From assembly GCA_963809925.1 (NCBI GenBank), contig CAWELH010000005.1, positions 310,001 through 374,000 on the forward strand: DNA of 64,000 nucleotides. Reading direction: 5' to 3'. Made by a program: the position numbers and the translations under genes. This DNA is from DASQZK01 sp963809925. Its GTDB lineage: Bacteria; Bacteroidota; Bacteroidia; Bacteroidales; GCA-2748055. Shown here piece by piece: positions 52,436 to 61,524 of the stretch. Every line of letters starts with the position of its first letter. The first letter of the stretch is position 1. The notes below the pieces were generated by a model, which ran no database searches, was not told where the DNA came from, and saw only the letters and a list, made by a program, of their open reading frames with translations.

Positions 52436-52896
52436 AGGTTGATATTTTATTGCATTCTACAAACCACGAATTGTGCCAAATGGCATATATAATTGATATA
52501 TTGATTTTTAACCTTGCACCAAACTTGCCTCAACTTGCCTAAAGTGTCCGAAAACGAAACATTCGCAGTACGATTCCGAACATAAAAATTCAAAATACCG
52601 CAAGCTTCCGGATCCCGGCTGGATCATCTGCTAAAAATGAAAGAATTGAAATGCAAAGCGTTTTCGGCGCTACCATTTTTAATCAAGGATTGAAAAGTAG
52701 TGAATTTTTTCTTCCCGCTTGACTTTTGGCAGGAGAAAGGAATTGCCGTTAAAAAATTTCAGACAGATAAAAAAAACACGTAATATTGTGTGAAAGGACG
52801 AACCTTCGCCACAGATCTGGTGTCGTATGTTAGGAAATCCAAACAGGAAGCAGGAGAACACCAGGAATTTTATGCGCTACTTAAAACTGTCAAAAA
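52436..52896. other. Divergent regulatory region of export operon and sigma-54 regulator
   Basis: 460 bases with no credible gene. It holds a candidate sigma-54 promoter (52514-52530, minus strand). An imperfect dyad TGCCA-AA-TGGCA lies at 52474-52485, and an ACTTGCCT direct repeat at 52523-52530 and 52533-52540 could be activator sites. Confidence 0.5.
52514..52530 (-). promoter_or_regulatory. Candidate sigma-54 promoter of the export operon
   Basis: On the minus strand AGGCAAGTTTGGTGCAA keeps the required GG-N10-GC spacing, with four of six matches to TGGCAC at -24 and TGCA at -12. Transcription would start about 70 bases before the adaptor ATG. A second, weaker candidate (TTGGCAC at 52473-52479 without a good -12) lies closer. 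The adjacent NtrC-type activator makes sigma-54 control plausible. Confidence 0.4.
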
Positions 52897-54270
52897 ATGA
52901 GTAAAACCGGTAAAATTCTGGCTGTCGATGACAATCAGGATATTCTCTTTGCCCTCAAATTACTTCTTCGTTCCGAAGTTGAACGGGTCGAAACATTAGC
53001 CAGTCCGGAACGAATACCGGAGATGATGGCAGAGGACACATGGGATGTGATTCTTCTCGACATGAATTTTACCAAGGATGCCATTAGTGGTCAGGAAGGT
53101 TTCGATTGGCTCAACAAGATTCTGCTGCTCGACCCTCAGGCTGTGGTAGTTTTCATTACGGCATACGGTGACGCAGAAAAAGCAGTGAAGGCAATCAAAT
53201 CCGGAGCTACCGACTTTGTCCTCAAACCGTGGCAGAATGAGAAACTTCTGGCTACGATTAATTCAGCAGTGAAACTTCGGAAATCGCGACTTGAAGCCGA
53301 TCAGCTGCGACAGAAGCAACGGGAGATCTCAGCAGTTCTCGACAGGCCATTCACAGATTTTATCGGACAGTCACCGGAAATGATGCAGGTATTCACTACT
53401 ATTAAAAAAGTGTCCTCCACTGATGCCAATGTGCTGATACTGGGCGAAAACGGTACGGGAAAAGAACTGGTTGCCAGGGCTATTTATAGAAATTCACTGA
53501 GAAAGGACGAAGTATTTATAAACGTCGATCTTGGTTCAATCACTGAAACACTTTTTGAAAGTGAACTTTTCGGTCATGAGAAAGGTGCTTTTACCGACGC
53601 CAAAGCCATGAAGCAGGGCCGTTTCGAAATTGCTTCCGGAGGCACTCTTTTCCTCGATGAGATCGGTAATTTGTCGCCTCAGATGCAGACGAAACTGCTG
53701 ACTGTAATTGAGCGGAGGGAGGTGACCAGGGTAGGTGCAAACAAGGCTATGCCCATCAACGTGAGGCTGATCTGTGCAACGAATAATGACATCCATCAGG
53801 ATGTTTTGGAAGGGAAATTCCGTCAGGACTTGCTCTACAGGATCAATACAGTGGAAATTCCTTTGCCACCATTGAGGGAAAGAACAGGTGACATACAACT
53901 CCTGGCGGACCATTTCCTTATCATATATTCCAAAAAATACAGAAAAAATGTCAGGGGTTATCTTTCTGGTGCCCTGAAAAAACTAATGCAATATCAATGG
54001 CCCGGGAACGTAAGAGAACTGCAACATGCCATTGAACGGGCCGTTATCATGACAGAAAGTGATATGCTCACGCCTGAAGATTTCATTATGAGTGGCCAGG
54101 CCCGCAAAGGCGGTGAACCTGAGTTTGGATCCAACGACCTTGATGAGATAGAAAAGACTGTGATACAAAAGGTCTTAAAACAGTACCAGGGCAATATTAC
54201 CCAGGCAGCCCAGGAACTTGGGCTTACCCGTACATCACTTTACCGTCGAATGGAAAAACATGATCTATAA
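52897..54270 (+). CDS. Sigma-54-dependent NtrC-family response regulator
   Basis: The 457-residue activator has a receiver (about 5-125, phospho-Asp in VILLDMNFTKD). The AAA+ domain (about 150-380) has Walker A GENGTGKELVARAIY, the sigma-54 contact loop HEKGAFTDAKAMKQGRF, Walker B GGTLFLDEIGNL and an R-finger region (FRQDLLYRINTVEIPLPPLRER). A Fis-type HTH lies at the end (NITQAAQELGLTRTSLYRRM). GAFTGA is GAFTDA here. It should be phosphorylated by the overlapping kinase (11-base overlap) and activate the divergent export operon. Confidence 0.93.
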   Translation: MSKTGKILAVDDNQDILFALKLLLRSEVERVETLASPERIPEMMAEDTWDVILLDMNFTKDAISGQEGFDWLNKILLLDPQAVVVFITAYGDAEKAVKAIKSGATDFVLKPWQNEKLLATINSAVKLRKSRLEADQLRQKQREISAVLDRPFTDFIGQSPEMMQVFTTIKKVSSTDANVLILGENGTGKELVARAIYRNSLRKDEVFINVDLGSITETLFESELFGHEKGAFTDAKAMKQGRFEIASGGTLFLDEIGNLSPQMQTKLLTVIERREVTRVGANKAMPINVRLICATNNDIHQDVLEGKFRQDLLYRINTVEIPLPPLRERTGDIQLLADHFLIIYSKKYRKNVRGYLSGALKKLMQYQWPGNVRELQHAIERAVIMTESDMLTPEDFIMSGQARKGGEPEFGSNDLDEIEKTVIQKVLKQYQGNITQAAQELGLTRTSLYRRMEKHDL

Positions 54271-55612
54271 AAATTTCAGAATCAACTTATTGATCAGAAT
54301 TGTGATTTTGTCACTTACTGTATTCCTGTTCTTTTATTTTATCAATACAGAAACGTTCCTGACTCCGATCCTGATCCTCACCCTGGGCATCCTCCAGGTA
54401 TATTCGCTTTTCCGGTATGTCGACAAAACCAATCGCGATCTTGCCAGCTTTCTGGAATCGATCCGGTTTTCGGAATTCACCCGTTCATTTCAGATCGAAG
54501 GTATGGGTGCATCCTTTAACGAACTGAACAAGGCATTTAACGATGTGATCGCTGATTTTCAGAAGGTGCGTTCGGAAAAGGAAGAACATTTTCACTACCT
54601 CCAGAGCATCGTGCAGAACATCGATATCAGCATCATCGCTTACCAGCCCGACGGAACCGTGGAGATGATCAACAAGGCGGCAAAAAAACTGTTCCAGATC
54701 AACAACATTAAAAATATCCAGAAACTTTCCGTTTTCTCCGATGAACTTATGACAACCCTACAGAATATCAAACCCGGTGAAAACAAACTGGTGAAAGTCC
54801 AGGATGAAGACGACCTTCTCCAACTGGCCATCAACTCCTCAGAGTTGAAGATCAAAGAAAAAATCATCACACTTGCCACCATTAAAAATATCCAGAATGT
54901 TCTGGAGGAACAGGAAACCGAAGCCTGGCAAAAGCTTATTCGTGTGCTCACCCATGAGATCATGAATTCCATCACTCCCATAGCCAGTCTCTCCGCAACC
55001 CTGGAAAATATACTAAAGCCGTATATCAGTGAAGAGGAAGAAGTAAATGAACTGGAACACGAAACCGTAACCGAGATACACCAGGCCCTTCAAACGATAA
55101 ATAAAAGAAGTACAGGCCTTCTTCACTTTGTGAATACTTACCGGAACCTGACAAGGATCCCGAAACCTAATTTCAAGATTGTAAAAGTGTCAGAAATTTT
55201 CAGCAATATTGACCGGCTTCTTGAAAAAGACCTTTCGGAAAGCTCCATCGAAGTGTCGATGATTGTTGAGCCCCGGGGAATAGAGGTCTCCATGGACGAA
55301 CAACTGATTGAACAGGTCATCATCAACCTTTTAAAAAATTCCATTCATGCCCTCGACGGAAGGCCGGACAGCCGCATTATTCTGAAAGCATTCTTCAACA
55401 AACGCGGCCGTCCTACCATCCAGGTCACAGATAATGGTGTGGGCATACTAAAAGAGGTACTGGATAAGGTCTTTATCCCGTTTTTTACCACTAAGCCAAA
55501 TGGGTCAGGCATCGGGCTTAGCCTGTCAAGGCAGATTCTCAGACTTCATGGGGGGACCATAACAGCTCAATCAATACCCGAAACAGAGACTACCTTTACC
55601 CTTACATTCTGA
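54260..55612 (+). CDS. Sensor histidine kinase (NtrY-like), partner of the sigma-54 activator
   Basis: The 450-residue inner-membrane kinase starts at ATG 54260 (MIYKNFRINLL), overlapping the regulator's end. Two membrane spans lie at about 8-28 and 31-50. A PAS-like domain follows (about 95-215: LQSIVQNIDISIIAYQPDGT), then HisKA with VLTHEIMNSITPIASLSATL. HATPase elements are VIINLLKNSIHAL, VTDNGVGI and GSGIGLSLSRQILRLHGG. The HEIMNSITP phospho-box differs from the usual HEIRNPL but is common in this phylum's PAS-kinases. Confidence 0.9.
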   Translation: MIYKNFRINLLIRIVILSLTVFLFFYFINTETFLTPILILTLGILQVYSLFRYVDKTNRDLASFLESIRFSEFTRSFQIEGMGASFNELNKAFNDVIADFQKVRSEKEEHFHYLQSIVQNIDISIIAYQPDGTVEMINKAAKKLFQINNIKNIQKLSVFSDELMTTLQNIKPGENKLVKVQDEDDLLQLAINSSELKIKEKIITLATIKNIQNVLEEQETEAWQKLIRVLTHEIMNSITPIASLSATLENILKPYISEEEEVNELEHETVTEIHQALQTINKRSTGLLHFVNTYRNLTRIPKPNFKIVKVSEIFSNIDRLLEKDLSESSIEVSMIVEPRGIEVSMDEQLIEQVIINLLKNSIHALDGRPDSRIILKAFFNKRGRPTIQVTDNGVGILKEVLDKVFIPFFTTKPNGSGIGLSLSRQILRLHGGTITAQSIPETETTFTLTF

Positions 55613-55718
55613 CCCGAAAATGCAAGAGCCATTCCACACTTTGTGTGATGAGGCAAAATTATTTAAAATCGAGACGCAAACAATGAAGCAAATCTTACCA
55701 TCCTTTTGTACTATTGAT

Positions 55719-55726
55719 TATTTTTG
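55719..55726 (+). promoter_or_regulatory. Candidate -7 box (TATTTTTG) before the CDF gene
   Basis: TATTTTTG fits TAnnTTTG. It overlaps the ATG at 55724, which argues that translation begins further down, at 55751. Confidence 0.4.
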
Positions 55727-55750
55727 ATTATGAAGCACTTGAGTTCGCCA

Positions 55751-56647
55751 ATGAATAAAAAAAAAATAAGGATAGCAAGACTGTCTGTATTTTCCAATTC
55801 CTTTCTGATAGCATTGAAGGTTATTGCAGGTGTGCTTACCGGTTCAGTAAGCATTATTTCTGAAGCCATTCATTCAGGAATGGACCTGATAGCTGCCATC
55901 ATCGCCTACTTTTCGATCAGGGCTTCCGGCAAACCTCCCGACCGTGAACATCCTTACGGACATGGTAAATATGAAAATGTTTCGGGCGTTATTGAAGCGA
56001 TACTGATATTCATCGCTGCAGCCTGGATCATTTTTGAAGCCCTGAAAAAACTCAGGGGAGAAATTGAAATCAGTTCCCTGGGCATCGGATCTTTGGTGAT
56101 GTTTATCTCTGCCGCTGTAAACGCACTGGTGTCATCCAAATTATATAAGGTGGCAAAAGAAACCGATTCTATCGCCCTGGAGGCTGATGCGCTCCATCTT
56201 AAAACCGATATCTATACCTCATTGGGTGTTGGCACAGGACTTTTGCTCATCCACTTCACAAACTGGCATTTCTTCGACCCAATAATTGCCATAATCGTTG
56301 CAATCATGATCCTCAGGGAATCCTATTCTCTGCTGGCCAAAGCTTATTCTCCGCTGCTTGATTCATCACTTAACCCTGAGGAGATTGACCGTATCGAATC
56401 CATTCTAACCAGTATGGAAGTACATTATCATGGATTGAAAAGCCGTAAATCGGGAAACAGACGCTTTTTGGAATTCCACATTGAGCTACCCTCCGATGAG
56501 AAGCTGAAAGACGTGCATATTATTTGCGACACCATCGAAAGGGAATTAAAAAAACAGTTGAAAAATCTGGAAGTCCAGATCCACGCAGAGCCTTTGGGTG
56601 AAGGGAATGATACAGGGGGATGGGGGGATGAAGTTAGGGAGTTATGA
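55751..56647 (+). CDS. Cation diffusion facilitator family metal exporter
   Basis: The 298-residue inner-membrane antiporter of the CDF/ZitB family has six spans. SVSIISEAIHSGMDLIAAII holds the HxxxD metal site of helix 2, SGKPPDREHPYGHGKYENVSG is the conserved loop, and LEADALHLKTDIYTSLGV has the HxxxD pair of helix 5. The C-terminal cytoplasmic domain ends ...AEPLGEGND. ATG 55751 (MNKKKIRIARLSVF) is chosen over ATG 55724 and 55730 because a -7 box overlaps the latter region. The final residues TGGWGDEVREL are encoded by a GGGGGATGAAGTTAGGGAG repeat run and are probably not native. Confidence 0.9.
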   Translation: MNKKKIRIARLSVFSNSFLIALKVIAGVLTGSVSIISEAIHSGMDLIAAIIAYFSIRASGKPPDREHPYGHGKYENVSGVIEAILIFIAAAWIIFEALKKLRGEIEISSLGIGSLVMFISAAVNALVSSKLYKVAKETDSIALEADALHLKTDIYTSLGVGTGLLLIHFTNWHFFDPIIAIIVAIMILRESYSLLAKAYSPLLDSSLNPEEIDRIESILTSMEVHYHGLKSRKSGNRRFLEFHIELPSDEKLKDVHIICDTIERELKKQLKNLEVQIHAEPLGEGNDTGGWGDEVREL

Positions 56648-56720
56648 AGTTAGGAAGTTATCAGGAGACAGGTATGACGTGGAGTTAGGAAGTTATGAAG
56701 TTAGGAAGTTAGGAAGTTAG
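56632..56720 (+). repeat. GAAGTTAG repeat array overlapping the CDF gene stop
   Basis: GAAGTTAGGGAGTTATGAAG begins inside the last codons (the stop TGA is at 56645-56647), and units continue with a 25-base interruption to GAAGTTAGGAAGTTAGGAAG at about 56700-56718. Confidence 0.85.
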
Positions 56721-56751
56721 GGCGGTGATGTTATGGGGCTGGATCAGCACA

Positions 56752-56790
56752 TACCCTTCGGCAAGCTCAGGGACCACCCTTAATTTTAAT
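56752..56790. repeat. REP-like hairpin element (CCCTTCGGCAAGCTCAGGG)
   Basis: CCCTTCGGCAAGCTCAGGG (56755-56773) is a short dyad of the kind found dispersed in many bacterial genomes, followed by ACCACCCTTAAT, the same 12 bases as in repeat A. Confidence 0.65.
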
Positions 56791-56824
56791 ACTATATAAA
56801 TAAAACGGTTCTTTAAAACATTCT

Positions 56825-56865
56825 TCACTTCATAACTCCATAACTCCATAACCCCCTCACTCCCC
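56825..56865 (-). repeat. GAAGTTATG/GGAGTTATG repeat just after the S41 protease stop
   Basis: On the minus strand, a few bases after the stop TAG (56866-56868), GGGGGAGTGAGGGGGTTATG leads into GGAGTTATGGAGTTATGAAG. It has the same polarity relative to the gene as the arrays after the PBP, rluA and CDF genes. Confidence 0.8.
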
Positions 56866-58302
56866 CTACGGTTGTTCAGGCAATTTTTCCAGAGAAGTCG
56901 CAGAAAGATCCCGAAGCGTTTTTGTCGAAGGGAAAATAAGATTTTCCTTAATAATCCGCGGGTCTTTCCTAATCCGGGTAAACGTTTCAGCCGTTGCAGC
57001 CTTCCTGGCCGCAACTGGTAAAGCCATTCCTGTGGCTAATTCCATGGCTTTGTTGAACATGTTGTCCGTGAAGTTACCGAATTCAACTGCAGCCTTCATG
57101 TTATCCTGAACATAATAATCGGGCGCGAGGCCGTCCTCAAAATCCGTCAGCCCGTCGGCATTTGCATATTTCAGGACGACAGGCATCATTCCCCAATTGT
57201 GACGTGGCGGATCCTGTGTATCCGGAATTACCCACATTCCGGTGTATTTTCCCACAGTGGTATCGCCAATAGTAGTTACCTGCATATAAGGTTCAAGTCC
57301 CGTAATAACCAGCTCGCTGGCAGAGGCGGTTCCCCGGCCGGTAATGAAAAATACACGGCTCAGATTCAGGTTGTGCCCGTTAGGGTTAAACCTGGCGATC
57401 AGTGAACTCGATGTCTCTCCTTCGTTTTTGATAAAATAATCGTTCACCTCCTGGTTATACTGATACCTGACGAGTACGTCCTGGTTTGTGACATTGGTAG
57501 CCGGAGCAATACACGACGCAAGATACTGGGCAACGCTTATCGAGCCCCCGCGGTTATAGCGCAGATCCACGATAAGATTGTTGATACCCTGGCTTTTAAA
57601 GTTGTCCATCACACTGCCCAGTTCGGTCAGGTAGGCATTGCTTACGCCAGGGGTAAACTGGGTAAATACGAGATAACCTGTTTTCGAACTGTTTGTGTCG
57701 ATAACAGCAGAATATAGGATCGGATCAGCGTTGATAACTTCAGCCGAAAGATTTACAGAACGTCCGTTGGACTTCAGTGAGCCGGTGGAATAATCGCCAA
57801 GGCCGGCTGAATAGTCATTCTTACTGTATAGGTCATAATAATTGTCGAGATTTAAATCCTGTCCATCAATGCTCATGATGAAGTCACCTCGTTTTAGCCC
57901 TGCCGCTTCAGCTGGAGAACCGGGATATACATATTCGACAAAGATAGCCACTTTATTGGTGTTAGCGATCAATCCAAAGGTCGGCGAGTAACCCATTGAA
58001 AGGGGCACACCCTGAAGATCAGCTTCTAACGCTGAATAGTCATCGGTGATATACGACCAATGGTCTTTGGATGTGTAAAGCATCTTATGAAATAATTCCT
58101 TCGGATCAGGTTCAGTAAGAGGATCAAGTCCCGACGGGATGGCCTTGTTCCAAAAGTAAACCGCGGTCAGACCGTCATAGATCCATTGATTGACAATTTG
58201 CGTTTCCGTTTTGTCAGCTGAACCGTTGTTGTCTTTTTTACAGGAACCGCCCAAAATTAAGAGGAGGCCCAGACCTGTAATAAACATTATTTTTTCTTTC
58301 AT
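56866..58302 (-). CDS. S41-family (C-terminal processing type) peptidase lipoprotein
   Basis: The 478-residue predicted lipoprotein starts MKEKIMFITGLGLLLILGGS followed by Cys21 (GGSC lipobox). A helical N-terminal region (about 30-90, WIYDGLTAVYFWNKAIP) is followed by a PDZ domain (about 110-185: VEYVYPGSPAEAAGLKRGDFIMSI). The S41 catalytic core has INNLIVDLRYNRGGSISVAQ, FFITGRGTASASELVITGL (Ser nucleophile in SASE) and GKYTGMW (Lys region). It is likely a periplasmic or surface processing protease. It is transcribed alone and flanked downstream by repeats. Confidence 0.88.
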   Translation of the reverse strand: MKEKIMFITGLGLLLILGGSCKKDNNGSADKTETQIVNQWIYDGLTAVYFWNKAIPSGLDPLTEPDPKELFHKMLYTSKDHWSYITDDYSALEADLQGVPLSMGYSPTFGLIANTNKVAIFVEYVYPGSPAEAAGLKRGDFIMSIDGQDLNLDNYYDLYSKNDYSAGLGDYSTGSLKSNGRSVNLSAEVINADPILYSAVIDTNSSKTGYLVFTQFTPGVSNAYLTELGSVMDNFKSQGINNLIVDLRYNRGGSISVAQYLASCIAPATNVTNQDVLVRYQYNQEVNDYFIKNEGETSSSLIARFNPNGHNLNLSRVFFITGRGTASASELVITGLEPYMQVTTIGDTTVGKYTGMWVIPDTQDPPRHNWGMMPVVLKYANADGLTDFEDGLAPDYYVQDNMKAAVEFGNFTDNMFNKAMELATGMALPVAARKAATAETFTRIRKDPRIIKENLIFPSTKTLRDLSATSLEKLPEQP

Positions 58303-58799
58303 CTGGAAATAAATCTTCTTATTACAAAATCAGTGTTGCCTTAGCAAAGAAGTACTGACCATTACTGAATTGGATCTCATTTGTATCCCGAACACCACAT
58401 GCTTGCTGCAATGAAATCCCGGTCATATTTTCAATCAAATGTTCTATTAAAGAACTTTAAAGAGTGTATTAAATTAGCTCAAATTCCATGCCGGATAATG
58501 CAACGTTTTCAATGCGTTTGCAAACCCCTTTTGCCTCCTATCTACTTCAATTTTTCAATTTCCAGTCTGGATAGAAATGCATCTACTTCAACAAGACATC
58601 TTAAATATAGTTATTCATTTTAATTTTTTTTCACATTTCAGTTCGACATTTTGGTAAGCTGAACCCCAAATGGCCAAGTCCTGATCTCTGGCGCCTGTGT
58701 ACCAGACGAATTTTGGTGCACGCCTCTCAATCGGGGAAGAAAGTACTAACGAGGGAATGATGAACATCGGCGAAAACTCCGCCAAAAATAGATTTTTCT
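58303..58799. other. Gene-free region between S41 protease and sulfatase genes
   Basis: No convincing gene. On the minus strand a frame just after the sulfatase stop (58615-58740) reads SPIERRAPKFVWYTGARDQD then LAIWGSAYQNVELKC. It has protein-like composition but no start and no recognised family; it could be a remnant. Confidence 0.4.
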
Positions 58800-60689
58800 T
58801 TAGCGTCCGGCACCACAATTAATTCTTGCCTGGTCGAGAGCGAAACCAATGAACATCGGGTACGACCAGTTTTTATAACCGTCGCCAATGTTGCCATAAT
58901 ATTTCTCAGCCTCACGGATTATCACAGGCAGGATCGGCTCCGCATCACTACCAATCCTTCGGATGGAGATGGCGGCGTTTAGAACCGTCGTTGGCCTGTC
59001 ATCTGTCAGATATCTGACTAGCGTCTCCAGACCCATCTTCTTGTTAATTCCGCGCTCCACAAGAATCTCAGCCGCCAGGATGGCTACGGCAGGTGAACTG
59101 CTTTGTGTCAGATCTTCGATTACTTTATACAAGTTTGTCGTTGGTTCTAATGAATTCATCACGGCATTCAGGCCCCAGAATACGACACCAGAATCCGGGT
59201 CTTTCAGCAATGCCATGATTGTATCTGTTTCCTGATCCTTAACCGAAGCTAAAAAGGCAGCATGTATGATCTTCGCTGCATCATAACGTTTGGGATCCCT
59301 GGCAATTTCATAAGGTGATGAACCTTCAGATCGAATCATCATCTCCGATTCGTGCAAAAATCCTATGTCTTTCTTATCGTTAAGGGAAATGATGAGATTT
59401 TCCCTGAGCTGCTTTTTGCGGGCATGGAAGGCCGGTTGTACAGCCAGATTATTCAATTCGAACGGATCTGATTGCAAATCATAGAGTTCTTCCGTATCCT
59501 TGGGCTCATACATTCTCATCACTGTATCATTAAGCCTGCCTTCCTCCATGAGGGCATTGAGTTCTTTGTAACTACGCTTCTCATCCCCAAAAATAATCGC
59601 TTTCTGTATGTAAGGTTTATAGGGCATGAAATTACGGATGTATTCGTACCGGCCATCACTAATAAATCTGCACACGTCATAAACATCATCGGCTCTGCTC
59701 CTTGCTCCATAAATAAATTCATTCGTTTGAATAACCCTCCCGGCAAAGGGGACGCCCTGCATGCCCTGATCAGGTTCCAGGCCTGCGAGACTCATGACAG
59801 TAGGTGCAAAGTCGGCAAAGCTGATCAGTGTATTATCCTTACTTCCTGTCTTCGATTCAAACAACGACTTATATTTATCCGGTACATAAACCACAAGAGG
59901 AACCTTCATGCCGCTGCTATAACACCATCGCTTATATCGCGGGAGTCCGAACCCGTGATCGGAGAATACAAAAATGATGGTATTTTCCAGCTCTCCGGAT
60001 TCCTCAAGTTCATGTATCCTTTCTCCCATCTGCATATCGAATTTCGTGATCAGGTCGTAGGCATGTGCCCATATCTTGCGCATTTCCGGTGTATCAGGGA
60101 AATAGGGAGGTAGATTTGCCTTCGCAGGATCATGGTAATCCACAAGTCCTTCAATGTCATGTTCAGCAAATTTATTTGTATTCCCTTCATGGGTAATGCC
60201 GAAGTTAAAAACGCTGAAGAATGGTGCTTTTTCCGGACGATGGCTCCAATGCGCATCCGGCCCGTTTTCATTCCACCGGCCGGCAGGATCGAAATTGTAA
60301 TCGGTTTTAGCGTTGTTCGTGCAGTAGTAACCGGCTTCCATCAGGTATTCCGGGAGAATTTTCAAAGAAGGAGGCACGGGAATTTCAGACCGAAGATGCT
60401 GCGTACCAGTTGATGTAGCGTAGATACCGGTGATCAGCGCTGAACGTGCCGGCGCACATATGGCTGCTGTGGCATACACATTTGTATAGATGATGCCGTT
60501 CTTCGCCAGCTTATCAATATTGGGCGTAACCGCCTGCGGATCACCATAACAACCCAATGCCGGACTAATATCTTCCGCCGAGATCCAAAGAATGTTGGGC
60601 GGGGGTAGGGTGGTCTTATGATTGGTGCAACCGGCTATCATAACGAATGCAAGTGGAATCGTACTAAAGGAAAGGAATGAATGTTTCAT
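58800..60689 (-). CDS. Sulfatase lipoprotein with C-terminal HEAT-like repeats
   Basis: The 629-residue predicted lipoprotein starts at ATG 60689: MKHSFLSFSTIPLAFVMIAG then Cys21. The type I sulfatase domain (about 30-440) has NILWISAEDISPALGCYGD, the formylglycine signature CAPARSALITG (Cys78, CxPxR; needs a formylglycine-generating enzyme), NNAKTDYNF, FGITHEGN and IIFVFSDHGFGLPRYKRW. Residues about 470-610 form helical repeats (IMALLKDPDSGVVFWGLNAV; PAVAILAAEILVERG; PTTVLNAAISIRRIG), i.e. HEAT-like. It likely desulfates glycans or another sulfate ester outside the cytoplasm. ATG 60725 would put 12 polar residues before the signal and is less likely. Confidence 0.9.
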   Translation of the reverse strand: MKHSFLSFSTIPLAFVMIAGCTNHKTTLPPPNILWISAEDISPALGCYGDPQAVTPNIDKLAKNGIIYTNVYATAAICAPARSALITGIYATSTGTQHLRSEIPVPPSLKILPEYLMEAGYYCTNNAKTDYNFDPAGRWNENGPDAHWSHRPEKAPFFSVFNFGITHEGNTNKFAEHDIEGLVDYHDPAKANLPPYFPDTPEMRKIWAHAYDLITKFDMQMGERIHELEESGELENTIIFVFSDHGFGLPRYKRWCYSSGMKVPLVVYVPDKYKSLFESKTGSKDNTLISFADFAPTVMSLAGLEPDQGMQGVPFAGRVIQTNEFIYGARSRADDVYDVCRFISDGRYEYIRNFMPYKPYIQKAIIFGDEKRSYKELNALMEEGRLNDTVMRMYEPKDTEELYDLQSDPFELNNLAVQPAFHARKKQLRENLIISLNDKKDIGFLHESEMMIRSEGSSPYEIARDPKRYDAAKIIHAAFLASVKDQETDTIMALLKDPDSGVVFWGLNAVMNSLEPTTNLYKVIEDLTQSSSPAVAILAAEILVERGINKKMGLETLVRYLTDDRPTTVLNAAISIRRIGSDAEPILPVIIREAEKYYGNIGDGYKNWSYPMFIGFALDQARINCGAGR

Positions 60690-61095
60690 ACTATTTTTTG
60701 TTTTAAGAAATACGTTTAGGCTCAAACAGAACCTGAAGGGAATTTCGGGTAAAAGAAGATAAATTTAAACCATTTGAGGGACTTGAAAAAGTATCCGGGA
60801 AAACCTTTATTCAATTCACCGGGATTCCTGTAAGAATGACAAATTTTAATTTTGTGCAGGAATGAAATCAATGCGATGAGAATACCCTCCTCTTTCACGG
60901 AAGCAAATGAAGTCGCTTTATACATTCTCTGATTCAAATAATTTGTGCATTTCAAACCTAATATTCTCAAAATTTTAAAAAAATAAGGATTTTTCATGTT
61001 TCGGTAAAATATTTATGCTTCCTGATTGTCTTCATTCCTGGGGGACAAGGTTAAAATCATGTCGAACCCCAAACACATCGTTAAAATTGAAAAAA
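60690..61095. other. Divergent intergenic region (sulfatase / membrane protein-sigma pair)
   Basis: About 400 bases, A/T-rich around 60970-61090, with no credible gene. An open frame at 60722-60997 on the minus strand lacks protein-like features. Confidence 0.45.
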
Positions 61096-61524
61096 ATGGA
61101 AAATTACAGATTTAGAATGGTCATCTTTTTCATTCTTGGCTTCGCTGGTTTTAGTGCCGTCGTTATGCTATTATGGAATGCTCTTATTCCCGGAATGCTG
61201 GGTTTAAACACCGTTGGCTATCTTCAGGCGGCAGGTCTGCTCATCCTAGCACGGCTCCTCTTCGGTGGATCCGGCTTAAGAGGAGGAAGTCCTTTCATGC
61301 ATTTCGGAGGGCACAATCCACTGAGAGAAAAATGGATGAAAATGACGCCTGAAGAAAAAAAGCAGTTCATTAAAAAACGCCGCGAAATGTGGAAAAAATG
61401 GTCGGACGAAGAAAAAGAGGAGATCATTAAGTCAAGACATCATATGTACGGTCACGGGAAAAACTTTCATGAGAGGAATTTTGGCTTTCACCAGGAAGAT
61501 AGCGCAGGAAAAGAACATGAATGA
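61096..61524 (+). CDS. Small membrane protein with His-rich tail, partner of ECF sigma
   Basis: The 142-residue protein (MENYRFRMVIFFILGFAGFS) has two predicted spans (about 7-30 and 40-57). A charged cytoplasmic or periplasmic domain follows (KMTPEEKKQFIKKRREMWKK), with a His-rich end (SRHHMYGHGKNFHERNFGFH). It overlaps the sigma factor gene by 8 bases and so is translated with it. By position it may be the membrane regulator (anti-sigma or sensor) of that sigma factor, and the His-rich tail suggests metal sensing; both are inference. ATG 61096 is preferred over ATG 61015, whose 27-residue extension is not membrane-like. Confidence 0.7.
   Translation: MENYRFRMVIFFILGFAGFSAVVMLLWNALIPGMLGLNTVGYLQAAGLLILARLLFGGSGLRGGSPFMHFGGHNPLREKWMKMTPEEKKQFIKKRREMWKKWSDEEKEEIIKSRHHMYGHGKNFHERNFGFHQEDSAGKEHE

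Noticed and set aside
60722..60997. 91-codon frame upstream of the sulfatase gene
   Set aside because: A/T-rich Lys/Phe/Tyr-heavy translation with no start context or family; lies in the divergent promoter region.
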